In this document: positions 29,343 through 39,307 of the stretch, piece by piece
Layout: every line of letters starts with the position of its first letter
How positions within the stretch are numbered: the stretch's first letter is position 1
From: Sergeia podlipaevii
Lineage: Eukaryota; Euglenozoa; Kinetoplastea; Trypanosomatida; Trypanosomatidae
NCBI GenBank assembly: GCA_030849805.1
Contig: JASANZ010002056.1
Coordinates: 1 to 40,026, forward strand
Reading direction: 5' to 3'
DNA: 40,026 bases
Translations under genes and position numbers: made by a program
The notes under the pieces: model-generated
Database searches by the model: none
Told to the model about the DNA's origin: nothing
The model's input: only the letters and a program-made list of their open reading frames with translations

Positions 29343-30596
29343 TTAGATGTGCTCCGCAATGAAAGGTGCGACCACATCCACAAAAGCCTTCGTCTTCTCG
29401 AAATGAACGAAATGCCCAGCACCGTCCACCACCACCTGCTTAGAGTTGGGAAAGAAGCGGGCGATCTCAGCGCAGTGCGTGGGCTCATTATACGGCGACT
29501 TCTCACCAAAAACAAACAGTGTAGGTAGCGTGCAGGGCTTCGGCTCCAGGCACTTGGAGTCCTTCTTGCTCGTCTCCTTCTCCCCGCAGTGGGTGTCATA
29601 TCCAATGAACCAATCTGCAATCGAAGAGCGGGGTTGGTCGTACTGCTTCAGAAGTACCTCCAAGTTACACTTCCACCGTGCCGGACTCCCCATTTCTCCT
29701 TGCCAAGGACAACATTCGTCGCCAAAAAGTCACGCATCGCCTTATCCGTAATCCCAGTCCTCTCCAGGTGCCTTGAGCGCCAGCATCGCCTCCCGTTCAA
29801 AGGACGTGCAGGTTCGACTTTTGACATGCAACGCAGCAGCTGCACCTCTTTATTCTTTTTTATGCCCTTCTTCTGTACCCCCAAAAGGACACGCTGTGGA
29901 AGTCATATGTACCACCACGGCGGCACCAATTCTGCTGTGTTCAGGAACGCGAAGCATTGTCGCTCCCGGTGCTTCCCGAGGCAACGTTCGGTGTCTGCAA
30001 AGAGCATCTCGCGTAGAGGCTGCGCAGACGCAATATCCTCGCACATCGCCGACACCGTGCATATCCGCGCTGTATTGCGCGCAATCTTCAAGGCTCCAGC
30101 CGCAGAACATCTTCGTGAGATCTGCATCGCTGAACCCGTGATACCACGGCAACAATGCGGTCTCGTTGTAGTGTCGGAGAAGTGATCCCCATGAGTGCAG
30201 CACCGCTCATGCTGTGCCCAAATGGCAACACAACGCGCAGGACGTGGATGCCCAGCTTTCTCATCCAGTATCGCGTTGTAGTCGCGAGGAACATCGAGTG
30301 CCTGCCAAAGTTCACGTTGACCAGCAAAAAGAATGCTCCTTTAAACATCGCCAGCGAGAGCAGCGGTGGTGTGATCCGTATTGCGTGGGCTATCGCCATG
30401 ATTCCGTGCGTCGAAGGCATAAGCCGCCTTCACTTTATCCGCAATCGATGGATGCTGCACCAAAGCTTTCGAACATTGCTGCCCAATGAGGAGCACTGCT
30501 CGGAAGAACAGGAAAGATGTAGAGATTCCTGGCCGCCTTGACGCTCACAGAGGGAGGGCATTGTTTCTGGAAGGCGAGTTTCAAAGGATGGACCAT
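29343..30596 (-). pseudogene. Decayed duplicate of the ABHD11-like hydrolase
   Basis: This stretch matches the intact hydrolase gene along its whole length, from MVHP at 30596 to the same C terminus EHI. To follow the match, the reading frame must change about seven times, so it cannot encode the full enzyme. The nucleophile motif has become GHSMSG. Conservation is patchy: the last 228 nt (29343-29570) differ from the intact gene at only four positions that I can see, and the blocks around DARNHGDS and GHSM are almost identical, while the stretch 29760-29900 has diverged strongly. This pattern suggests tandem duplication, decay, and later gene conversion from the intact copy. The last 116 codons remain open from 29693, but a truncated product without the nucleophile would be inactive. 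Confidence 0.88.
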
Positions 30597-31240
30597 CTTG
30601 TATGTGTGAGTGTGTGCATGTACGTATGCGTGCGTGTTCAAGAGAAGAAGAGAAATTGCAGAGAAGGTTAAAAAGTATATATAGACAAATAAATATGTGG
30701 TATCTTTAGCTTTGCAAAAGAAAAAATAATAATAATAATTGTATATTAGAGGTTTATTGCTGATAGCCCTTACTACAAGAGATATTTTTAAAGATAAGAA
30801 AAGATGGACAAAAAAAATAGCGAAAGAAAAGTTGGTGCAAATATATATAGGAATACAGAGCGGATGTGTCCAGAAAGCATCCTCATCTATTTGCTATACG
30901 GAATAAACAAATAAATAAAAAAACGGAAGATTGATCGTACACATACAAAACATGCTTTTTCTTCTTCTTCTTTTCTAAAGCGGAATTGCGAAAAAAAAAA
31001 AGAAAATAGACATATAAAAGTGTATATGTTTCACTCATACAGACATTTTGCTTTCCATTTGCTCCTTTTTTTTCAATTGATTTATGAATGGTTTGACATT
31101 CCACTGTACATGTGCTTTTAAGCGCCTTTGGTTTTAAAAAAAAGGGTGAGGAAAAGAAAATGACGCTGCACCGCTCACAACTACCGCAGCGGCGACGCTA
31201 AATAATACAATGTGCGTGTCCGTGTGTGCGTATGTCTTGC
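30597..31240. other. Intergenic region between EF-hand gene and hydrolase pseudogene
   Basis: I see no gene. The first 60 bases hold GT-rich sequence. On the minus strand a pyrimidine tract (about 30640-30670) precedes ACAAG directly before the old ATG, so the dead copy may keep an acceptor. The rest is AT-rich, with A runs near 30996-31005 and a CTT repeat at 30958-30972. Confidence 0.5.
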
Positions 31241-31708
31241 TTACTTGCTGCCACTGACCATGGTGACAAAGTCCATGTAGTTGATCCTCCCCGTACCCTC
31301 GGGGTCTACTGCTGCCAACAGGCGCTGTGCATCTTCTCTGTTCATCTTCTCCGTGCCATATGTCACGAGCGCGTGCTCAAGCACTTCGGTGGACACAAAA
31401 CCAATTGGCTGATCCTCAGTTTCAAAGATTTTAAAGGCATTTCGCAGTTGTTCCGGCGTGTACTCTGACTGCACACTCTTTGACATGACCGATACAAACT
31501 GATCAAAGCTGATGGAACCGTCGCTGCCCGCCTTGGCTTCATTAAAAATGGTACCTAGCTCCTCCTCGGTGGGCTTGAGCTGCAGTGTAGACATGAGACT
31601 GCGCATTTCATGAAGCGTGATACGCCCAGACTTGTTGGTGTCTACAAGGTCAAAAATCTCACGGAACTCATTCAGCTCCTTCTCGCTAAGCTTCGCATCG
31701 GTGGGCAT
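31241..31708 (-). CDS. Calmodulin-like EF-hand protein
   Basis: A 155-residue protein with the four-EF-hand layout of calmodulin, centrin and myosin light chains. EF1 (residues 23-34, DTNKSGRITLHE) is a canonical calcium loop. EF4 (135-146, DPEGTGRINYMD) is near-canonical with Asp at position 12. EF2 (about 59-70) has lost its first acidic ligand, and EF3 (about 98-109) is clearly degenerate. There is no signal peptide or membrane segment, and the N terminus lacks the basic extension typical of centrins. It probably binds one or two calcium ions and serves as a light chain or regulatory subunit for a cytoskeletal or axonemal partner. It could instead be annotated as a divergent centrin; the sequence does not settle this. 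The ATG at 31708 is the first after a clear acceptor. Confidence 0.85.
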   Translation of the reverse strand: MPTDAKLSEKELNEFREIFDLVDTNKSGRITLHEMRSLMSTLQLKPTEEELGTIFNEAKAGSDGSISFDQFVSVMSKSVQSEYTPEQLRNAFKIFETEDQPIGFVSTEVLEHALVTYGTEKMNREDAQRLLAAVDPEGTGRINYMDFVTMVSGSK

Positions 31709-31746
31709 CTGTTATATTGTATTTTTCTCAAACAGTGCAACTTTCC

Positions 31747-31764
31747 CTAAAAAAAAAAAAAAAG
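31747..31764 (-). promoter_or_regulatory. Predicted spliced-leader acceptor of EF-hand gene
   Basis: On the minus strand a run of about 15 Ts leads straight into TAG at 31749-31747, leaving a 38-nt leader before the ATG at 31708. Confidence 0.6.
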
Positions 31765-31859
31765 ATCTGTAAATCTCTATAATGAGTATTACTGAGAACT
31801 AAAACACGAGCTGGACTCTCAATAGAAATAGTATTGTCCGGTTCAATAAACTGCAATAG

Positions 31860-31900
<41 letters not shown>

Positions 31901-32151
31901 CGGCAACAACAACCGTCACAATGTAGTAACAAACAACAATAATAATAATAACAAAGAAAAGGAAAAAGAAATGGAGATACAGAATAATGGGCACGTACAA
32001 CACCAGACACTCGGTCTTTTTTTTTCTACTGTTATTCGTATCTTCTCTTCTTCCCTTACTAGCACATTCTCTCGTGTTCTTATTGCAGCCATTGGCAAAA
32101 TGCAGACACGCAAGTACGGCTTTGTTGATATGGACATGTATCTATATATAT

Positions 32152-32338
32152 ATATTTATGTTGTAATTTAATAAATGTGAATAATAATAATAAAAAAACC
32201 TCAAGGCCCACATCTCAAAAAAAAGGAAAAAAAGAAAAAAAAACNATATTTATGTTGTAATTTAATAAATGTGAATAATAATAATAAAAAAACCTCAAGG
32301 CCCACATCTCAAAAAAAAGGAAAAAAAGAAAAAAAAAC
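32152..32338. repeat. Exact 93-bp direct repeat flanking a single N
   Basis: Bases 32152-32244 and 32246-32338 are identical and are separated by one N at 32245. Two contig ends that overlap but were not merged, then joined with a placeholder base, would give exactly this. A real tandem duplication is the less likely alternative. Confidence 0.85.
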
Positions 32339-32542
32339 AAGCAAAGATCGAAAGGGGGGGGGGGTAAAAGCAAGAAGAGGAAGTTTTGACTGTGTCTCCC
32401 TATTGTTTGGCTGTTTGCAAAGAACCAATGTCCTTCTCTCCTCACGCTCACCCCCCTCCCCCCTCCTCCCCTTCTCTCGTGGGCTTCTAGATGCTTTCTC
32501 CTCCCTCTCCTTTATCTCGCTCATGCACTTCCCCCCCTTCTC

Positions 32543-34201
32543 TTAGGAAGATCCACCAGGATAACGCTGTATCGTCCTGGTAAGATGACCCCAGCGTGCC
32601 AGCCAGCCCATGTACTCCTCCTGCTCCAAGAAATACTGCATCTGACACACATACTCCACCAGCTGAGCGTTGATGTGGAGGTCGGTCATGAGATACGTTA
32701 ACAGGGCCTCGCGAAACTCGCGCGAAAGCTCTGTGATGTATGGCCCGGCGTAACACAGAGAGCGAGCAAAGTCACCGGTGCCATCAAAGGTCGTTGCGAG
32801 CAGTGCCTCACTGGCGGTGATGCTTTCATCTGAGAGAAGAAGACGTGGATCGGCGGTGGCAGATGGCGCAGCAGCAACCGCCGCACGGCGAGTAGCGGAA
32901 GGGCCGTACAGACGTGTGGGCTCATCATACCGCTGCTCTTGCTGCGCGATCGATGACGCTCGGGCGGCATGGTGTGGTGATTGTTTCTGCCGACCTTGAG
33001 AGCGCGCACTGCCACGGCGAAATACCTTCTCCTTCGCCCGGGACCTCAATCGGCGAAGCAACTCCAAGTAGAGTGGGTCACCGCGGCCGAATACGGCAAA
33101 CTCCTCGAGAGCCCGAGCGTGATGTGTAGAGATCAACTGCACAGATCGCACTCGGAGCTCGCTGTTGACGGAGGCGAGGCGAACGAAGAGGCACTGACGC
33201 TGATCCCACACCCGTCGCTGTCCTTCTAGCAGTGCCTTCCTACTCACTTCCCCTTCTTTGCTGCTGCTGCTGCATCTATCGTGTTGATCTGCTGCGGGGG
33301 TTCCTCGCCCTCTCTCCGAATCCGGGGGTGTTTTGCGGACGAGAAGGTCAAAGCAAGACCACTCACAGATTGAAACCGTAGGGTCGTAAAGGGAGAGGTC
33401 CTGAACTCTAAAGGGGGCGAAAAGCGTCAGTGAAACATTTGATCGACACACATCGAAGGCGCTGCGCGGTGCAGCAGAACTGCTGGTGGCATCACTCGAT
33501 GGCTTCTTGTATTGTCCACCCTTTCCTAAAACCCACCGTTGCCGTTCTAGTGACTTCGGCTGTGCTGTTTCCTCCCTCTGCCGTTGCCGCTGCTGCTGGT
33601 GAGAAAGGCGGCCCGCGTGTTCGTCGTGTACACTGCGGTACTGCTGTTGATGCTCCTCTAGCGGGCCAAGCTCCTCGCTGCCATCCAGCAAGGTCAATTC
33701 CTTTTCCTTGTAAATGGTCTTGTTCATCACAAAAAAGTTCGATCCCGCAGAGTGCTGCACGGCCCACCCTGCTGGAGCGAGCGGCGGCACGGCGGCAAAG
33801 CCTTCCATGCTGTCCCTCTGGACTTCTGCGCGTATTTCGCTATCCACAGTGTGACCAAGACGCACTGCGCACGCGTACGTGTCACGCTTCAGGCGCAGCG
33901 TCTCACTCACCTCTTCGCTATCCGGCTCCATAGAGAAATGCCCACACTCATGCTCATCATCAGCCACGAAAGCGCCATAAGGAAAAGAAGAGGAAGGTGG
34001 CGACACCGCAGAATCATCAGAGAAGGCTGCTGTTGATGCTGTTAGTGGACACAAGAGAAATGGACGATGGATAGCAGCAGACGATCGAGCAGCGTACCGC
34101 AGTCTGCGCACGCGTGAATGCTGAGCAAGCACCGACGTCATCATCCGCATCACTGGTACACCAGTACCAGCCGCACTGTGCCTCACTACACTACTCCTCA
34201 T
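32543..34201 (-). CDS. Large MAM33/p32-like mitochondrial protein
   Basis: A 552-residue protein whose N terminus (MRSSVVRHSA and on to about residue 50) is rich in Arg, Ser and Ala with almost no acidic residues, as in a mitochondrial presequence. The rest matches the MAM33/p32 (gC1qR) fold in pieces: a GWAV strand followed by a strand pair near residues 155-190; FDLLVRK and CLFVRLASVNSELRVRS in the middle; and the C-terminal helices (LLTYLMTDLHINAQLVEYV, then QEEYMGWLARWGHL) that correspond to the family's ending. Family members are acidic mitochondrial matrix proteins, linked in trypanosomes to RNA processing and translation. This one is about twice the usual size because of low-complexity insertions (Gln/Arg stretches near residues 210-240 and 400-480). 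The frame is open up to 34318, but the acceptor AG lies at 34222-34221, so the ATG at 34201 is the start. Confidence 0.6.
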   Translation of the reverse strand: MRSSVVRHSAAGTGVPVMRMMTSVLAQHSRVRRLRYAARSSAAIHRPFLLCPLTASTAAFSDDSAVSPPSSSFPYGAFVADDEHECGHFSMEPDSEEVSETLRLKRDTYACAVRLGHTVDSEIRAEVQRDSMEGFAAVPPLAPAGWAVQHSAGSNFFVMNKTIYKEKELTLLDGSEELGPLEEHQQQYRSVHDEHAGRLSHQQQRQRQREETAQPKSLERQRWVLGKGGQYKKPSSDATSSSAAPRSAFDVCRSNVSLTLFAPFRVQDLSLYDPTVSICEWSCFDLLVRKTPPDSERGRGTPAADQHDRCSSSSKEGEVSRKALLEGQRRVWDQRQCLFVRLASVNSELRVRSVQLISTHHARALEEFAVFGRGDPLYLELLRRLRSRAKEKVFRRGSARSQGRQKQSPHHAARASSIAQQEQRYDEPTRLYGPSATRRAAVAAAPSATADPRLLLSDESITASEALLATTFDGTGDFARSLCYAGPYITELSREFREALLTYLMTDLHINAQLVEYVCQMQYFLEQEEYMGWLARWGHLTRTIQRYPGGSS

Positions 34202-35046
34202 TTGATTTGTATTTTTTTTTCTAAAAAAAAAATTATATGAAGAAGAGTAAAAAGAAAGTCTCCAAATAAAATATTTTAAACCACACCAATGGGTGATCTG
34301 AGTACCCCAGATATGCAATTATTGTAAGCAGTTATTAACCAGTGAAAATGGCAAATGATAACAAAAAAATAAAAGGGGAGGAAAAAAAAAAGAATAAGAG
34401 GGTCTAAAAGCTTCCTTCGTTTTATATGTGTGTGTGTGTATGACGCCCTTATGCCAAAAAAAGGCAGAAAGAAAAAAACAAAAAAACAATCTCCTTTTCG
34501 CACACTCAAACTGCAGGCGCGCGTGCTTGTGTGTGCCTTTCAAACTGCGTGCTATGTAGCTCATGCACGAAGCAAGTTCAAAGGGTAATACACGTGATTA
34601 TAATAAATAAATAAATAAATAAATGTGACAAAGTGAAGAAAAAAGAAGATGAGTACGGCGCGAACGACCATAAAACAAAAAGAGAAAAAGACATATATAC
34701 CACCAAAGAAAAGAAAAGAAAAAAGTCTCCTCCACTTATCTAGGCGCTTTTCACTGAGTACACCTCATGCGGACGTACACACTACGTGCACACACAACAC
34801 CAACCTTCTCATCATCTCACCCACATGCATATATGCTCAACGTATCTGCACTCTTTCTTCTTCCTTACTTTCTTTGTATATACGTACTATGTACATATCA
34901 ACAATAACAACAGAATCAAAGACAACAACAAACGAAAGCAACCACAACAATAACGACCAACTACGGCAAAGAAGAAAACACCTCTCTCCCTCTCTGTATG
35001 TCTCTCTCTTCCATGCATTCGTGCTCCACATAATGTCCCATCCTAT
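34202..35046. other. Intergenic region between Tctex1 and MAM33-like genes
   Basis: I see no gene. It contains the MAM33-like leader, A runs near 34384-34391, a GT run at 34427-34438, about five TAAA units at 34604-34623, and a mixed-composition patch 34740-34900. Open frames on both strands lack domains. Confidence 0.6.
34221..34260 (-). promoter_or_regulatory. Predicted spliced-leader acceptor of MAM33-like gene
   Basis: The minus strand reads a C/T tract, then ten Ts and AG at 34222-34221, giving a 19-nt leader. This site rules out the upstream in-frame extension. Confidence 0.6.
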
Positions 35047-35403
35047 TTAGTCTAACTTGAGGAAGTACACAGTAACAAGAGAGTGAATAGTCTCGTTTTC
35101 AAACGGAATGTGCACCATGCCGTCCTTTGCGTTATCCCATAAACTAATAAACCCTGCCGAGAGCGGCGCACCAGTTTTCTGCATAATCACACAGTTCACT
35201 GCGTACTTGAAGGGCTTCTTGAGTTCCGCCAGCTCCTTGAGAATTGAACTGATGATGTCCTCTACCCACCCGTCTACCTTAGCTGGGTTCCACTCTTCAT
35301 TGCCGAGTTTATTGCGAAGTAGATTGCCAACGTCTTCTTGAATGGCGTCGCTACTCAGCGTAACATTTTCATCGAGAGTGTCATCGTGCTCGTATTCGGT
35401 CAT
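35047..35403 (-). CDS. Tctex1-type dynein light chain
   Basis: A 118-residue protein of the Tctex1/DYNLT family, the usual length. It dimerises on dynein intermediate chains and helps attach cargo in cytoplasmic, axonemal or intraflagellar dynein. After an acidic N terminus (MTEYEHDDTLDE), the family core is clear: helix KVDGWVEDIISSILKELAEL, then KPFKYAVNCVIMQKTGAPL, an almost word-for-word Tctex1 block, then the strands SLWDNAKDGMVHIPFENETI and VYFLKLD at the C terminus. Which dynein it serves cannot be told from sequence. The ATG at 35403 is directly supported. A likely acceptor (CACACAG, AG at 35491-35490) lies 86 nt upstream after a T-rich tract at 35532-35554. Confidence 0.95.
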   Translation of the reverse strand: MTEYEHDDTLDENVTLSSDAIQEDVGNLLRNKLGNEEWNPAKVDGWVEDIISSILKELAELKKPFKYAVNCVIMQKTGAPLSAGFISLWDNAKDGMVHIPFENETIHSLVTVYFLKLD

Positions 35404-37218
35404 GTTTCCTTTTTATCCTTGAAATGTTTTTTTTCTCTTCTTATTGCACTGTTCCAAGTGTTCTTAGTCTATGAAAGTATATGTATGTTCTGTGTGTGGG
35501 TGTGTATTTATTCGATAATGAAAAGCATTGTGGAAAATAAAAAAAATAAAGTGGGTAAGGAAATATATATATATATACAATTAGGATTTAAAAGAAAAAA
35601 AAAAGGACGGCAGGCATTTTTTTGGTTCAGGTCCACAGTAGAGCTACGCTTTCTATTTGGTAGTATTATCGTTATTTGCGGACAGAGTTTCCCCTTATAA
35701 AAAGTGTTTGCAGAGCACTAAGCCGTTCTGCTACATTAACCTTTTTTTTTTCTGTCTACTAACAAAGCAGTAACGCAGGTATCAATGTATATATATTGCA
35801 TCCGTTTGCCTGCACCACACGAATCAACTGAAATCAACAAAAAAGAAGAAAAAAAATAAATGAAAGAGCATCTCGTAATCGTTGCATCTCGCATTCTTCA
35901 CATGTTTCATGCTAGTTTGCCCATTTCTCCTCAGTTTTCTGTATTCCCTCTCTCTCCTCCCCCGCCTCCCCCCCTCCCTGGGCTCTCGCTCTTCTCTCTT
36001 CCTTCTCAAGATCCGTGTTTCTCTTCAGCCAAAGAAAAAAAAAAAAGAAACAGGACCAAAAGAAGACATCACCTTGCCGACGTACCGTAAGCAGCATTGC
36101 ATTTCCTTTTGTGTCTTACCTCCACCCACGTACAAAGGGATTGCAAAATGCATAATTATAATAGTAATAACAATATATATATATATAGCAATAACAACAA
36201 AGAGAGAAAGAGAGAGGGAAAGAAGTGCTATCATAATAGTACTAAGCGCCTTACGTAAAATGCATGCACGCATTTTGATTGTCGAACATTTGAAATAAGT
36301 AAGTAAAGAGAGAAGATAAAGAGGGAAAGGAAAGGGATAACAAAATGCGAGGAAGAAAGAGAGAAAAAAATCGAACGGCAGTGAAGTGTCTGCTTTTTAT
36401 TTCTCTCCTCTTCATGTTGCTTTTTTCTTTTACGATTGAGAACCAGTAAAAAAATTTTCCCTGTAAATAAATATATATATACATATATATATACAAAAGG
36501 GAGTGAACGATAGTAGCCTTCGCAGCTGCAGATGTACATATATTTTTAGGCTAAAAAAAATAGAAAGCTTTTCTTTTCTGTTCTCTTCTCCTTCTTTTTC
36601 TTCGCTTCCATTTCCTTCCTTTATCATCTCGTCTAAATAATTATATCAATAAAAATAATGATAATAGCGATATATATATATAAATAAGAATGTATGAATA
36701 AATATGAAGCGACGGGAAGAAAACTACGTAACAGGCAAAATGAGTAGGCAACCAAAGAAGTCCTCCAGTTCGTCTCTGTGGGGTATGTACACAACGCGCG
36801 CGCACACACATACATTCTCACGCATGTATAGATATACAGAAGTACATCCCCACGCGAGAAATATATATATAAAGAAGAAGAAAGAGATTGCTATGAAGGA
36901 GCCTACAAGACGACGGCCTGAGAGAAAGAGGGGGAGGGGGGAACGCAAACAACCAAAAAGGAAAAGAATCAACCCACATGCATAATGCTCTACATACATG
37001 CACACGCACACACATATATATATAAAGAGAAACAAAAATACTCCCCTTTCTCTTCTTCCTCTGTCAAAAAATAATAATAATACACTACACACATTTATGC
37101 ACATATATATATATTGTATGTATATAGCTGTATGTACATGTACAATCCTTCTTTCTGTGGTTTTCTTCTCTCTTTTTTTTTTCTCTCTAATATGTATAGG
37201 TGGTTTCACCTTCTCAAC
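35404..37218. other. 1.8-kb intergenic region between ADSS and Tctex1 genes
   Basis: I see no gene. It holds TA runs (35563-35575, 36174-36186, 36470-36494 and 36670-36680), a C/T-rich block at 35937-36005, GA runs near 36200-36220 and CA near 36797-36811 and 37001-37014. The patch 36704-36790 is less repetitive and is open on both strands, but neither frame has a recognisable domain or a supported start. Most of this should be the ADSS 3' UTR and the Tctex1 leader. Confidence 0.55.
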
Positions 37219-39231
37219 TTACTGGCGAAGGTATATAATATTATCACCGTTAGGCCCATTGCCAATTGAGAGCACCTTAGCTCCAGAGAAGTACTCCACC
37301 GTAGACAGGAACTCACACACACCGCGAGGCAGCGGGGTGTTGGGCTTTCGCTTGGTGGCCGCAATGGGATTCCCCTTCCACCCCTCAATAAGCTTCACGA
37401 TGGGGTAGCAGTTGAACAAGGAAGCCTCGCCAGGGACCGGGTCGCCAGCACGAATGATGTCACCATTCTTGTAGGTGCGGCCGTTGATGTTAACCGGGAC
37501 ACCATCGGCGCTGTGGTACACGTAGGCGATCGTGACACCAACTTTATCGTACTCATCAGCGCGGTCGAGCGCAGAGATGGACAAGTAGGGGCCCTGCACA
37601 TTGTTCACCTCGTGGTGCAGCACACAGTCAAAGAACCCGCACACGCGCGGCTTCTTCGTGACAGCGCCACACTCGCCGTGGTGTATGGCGGAACCAATGG
37701 CCATGGCGACACCAATGTTGTACGTGCCAGTGGCGTCCACGTACTCGACGGGCTTGGGGATACCGTTGGGACCAAAGCCTTCACGGAAGAAGGTGGACTG
37801 GATGGCATCGAAATCAGCACACGTGCCTTCCTCAAGGTCAAACAGCGTCTTGATGTTCTGGGCAGAGAAGTAGTCCTGAGGAACGAAGCTGCTCGGGCAC
37901 GCACCAATGCCAACGCGGCTGCTACCGGGTGCCTTGTGCACGTTGATCACTACGCAGCGAAAGCGCTGGAAGTTGATCTGAGATGTCGCGAGCAGACCAG
38001 CGGCGGACGTATCAGCCGAGGTGGTGCTGGCCCAGAACTTCTCGCGCGCGTTGCTCAGCCAATAGGATTGAGGACCTTCCAGGAGAACCTTTTCGCCACG
38101 GCCAAGTGCGGCGTGGATCTCATGGATGACGTCGCAACGGGTGGGGAAGGCAGTGTTGTTGCGTACACGCTCGCGATAGATATCTGCCAAGTAGCCAATC
38201 TTATCCTTCGCGGCAGCAAACGCAATCACATAGTCAGGCACACGCACGACACCATCGCTGTTCTCCTCGTGGCACCGGCGCACCACATCCTCCTCCGTGA
38301 GTCCCTTGACCTTGAGTAGGCCGGTGTACGTCTCCATGTCCTTCGCAAGACGTGAGCGGAGGATGGCCTCGTCGTTAAAGATATGATCCAAACGAATACC
38401 GCGTTTGGCGACCTTGCTTGAGTGCACGGGGGACATTCCCTTCAGAGTGGAAGAGTTCGGGGCAGACCCGAGCAGGTCCAGCAGTTTGTGGTATGGCGTC
38501 ACCACGCAGACGTTACCGACAAAGAGACGGTCGTGGTACGCGATGCCAGCGTCAATCAGCTGACGCACCTCCTTCTCCATGAAGGAGATGGGGTCCATCA
38601 CACACTCGGGGCCAATGTAGTTGCGCTTGCCCTCCGTCAATAGTCCGGATGGGGCGAGATTGAAGACAAACTTGTGGCCCTGCTTGTCAAAAACTGTGTG
38701 TCCAGCGTTTTCACCACTGTTAACACGCGCAATGCAGGTGCACTTGGGGTGATGTGCGACAGCGTCGACCGTCTTGCCCTTGCCCTCATCGCCGAAGAAA
38801 GCGCCTGCGACAATGACAACATCATTGGCATCGACGATCTTGTAGAGAGAATCGCGAACAGATGCTTCCGTGTATTGCTTCGGGCGGCGCGGCTCCTGCA
38901 GCTCAGGTAGAGGGGGTGTGTTCTTGACCATCTCGTACGCAGCACGCTGCTTGGCGGTAGTGCTGAAAGAGTACTCACTGGCGGTGCGCACGTTCGCCTG
39001 GAAGGCAACTTTCTTCTTCTTCGCAGAAACGTCAGTCTGAAGAGAAGATTCGTCCTCCATCACGATCTCAATCTCCACATCAGCCTGACGGGCGGGGATC
39101 TCCTCGCGAGGAGGCTGCAGCTCAGGATGCTTAGCAGGATCCACGTGCTGGGAAGGAGGGGGAGCGGCGGCCGCGGGTGGCGCGGGGGCCTTGTCGGCGT
39201 TAGCATTTCCACCGTACCTACGAACACCCAT
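37219..39231 (-). CDS. ADSS: Adenylosuccinate synthetase
   Basis: A 670-residue enzyme that makes adenylosuccinate from IMP and aspartate using GTP, the first step from IMP to AMP. Trypanosomatids cannot make purines de novo, so this serves purine salvage. The P-loop region reads GAFFGDEGKGK, with GDEGKGK at residues 147-153; Asp148 matches the catalytic Asp of the bacterial enzyme, and NAGHT carries the catalytic His178. VEYVDATGTYNIG and the C-terminal FLSTVEYFSGAKVLSIGNGP are also conserved. The first 130 residues (Ala/Pro-rich, then charged) are an extension absent from bacterial PurA (about 430 residues), and there are internal insertions too; kinetoplastid enzymes are known to be long. 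The C terminus YLRQ is not a PTS1 peroxisomal/glycosomal signal. The start is the only ATG near the acceptor. Confidence 0.95.
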   Translation of the reverse strand: MGVRRYGGNANADKAPAPPAAAAPPPSQHVDPAKHPELQPPREEIPARQADVEIEIVMEDESSLQTDVSAKKKKVAFQANVRTASEYSFSTTAKQRAAYEMVKNTPPLPELQEPRRPKQYTEASVRDSLYKIVDANDVVIVAGAFFGDEGKGKTVDAVAHHPKCTCIARVNSGENAGHTVFDKQGHKFVFNLAPSGLLTEGKRNYIGPECVMDPISFMEKEVRQLIDAGIAYHDRLFVGNVCVVTPYHKLLDLLGSAPNSSTLKGMSPVHSSKVAKRGIRLDHIFNDEAILRSRLAKDMETYTGLLKVKGLTEEDVVRRCHEENSDGVVRVPDYVIAFAAAKDKIGYLADIYRERVRNNTAFPTRCDVIHEIHAALGRGEKVLLEGPQSYWLSNAREKFWASTTSADTSAAGLLATSQINFQRFRCVVINVHKAPGSSRVGIGACPSSFVPQDYFSAQNIKTLFDLEEGTCADFDAIQSTFFREGFGPNGIPKPVEYVDATGTYNIGVAMAIGSAIHHGECGAVTKKPRVCGFFDCVLHHEVNNVQGPYLSISALDRADEYDKVGVTIAYVYHSADGVPVNINGRTYKNGDIIRAGDPVPGEASLFNCYPIVKLIEGWKGNPIAATKRKPNTPLPRGVCEFLSTVEYFSGAKVLSIGNGPNGDNIIYLRQ

Positions 39232-39266
39232 GATGGATAAGTAGTATAGTGAGTAAGGTGCTAGTG

Positions 39267-39307
<41 letters not shown>

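Larger units (their letters stand above)
31709..32542. other. Intergenic region between MAM33-like and EF-hand genes
   Basis: I see no gene. It contains the EF-hand leader, 17 AT units at 31862-31895, ATA repeats near 31938-31951, the duplicated 93-bp blocks described separately, a run of nine or more Gs near 32355-32363, and a C/T-rich stretch at 32450-32540 next to the stop codon of the MAM33-like gene. Confidence 0.6.

Noticed and set aside
33737..33747. tRNA B-box-like GTTCGATCCC
   Set aside because: Lies inside the MAM33-like coding sequence, with no A-box at the right spacing and no cloverleaf. I found no tRNA gene in the window.
36724..37209. 161-residue minus-strand frame with apparent membrane segments
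   Set aside because: Hydrophobic runs come from TA, CA and T repeats (Ile/Tyr/Phe/Cys-Val repeats). No supported start or family.
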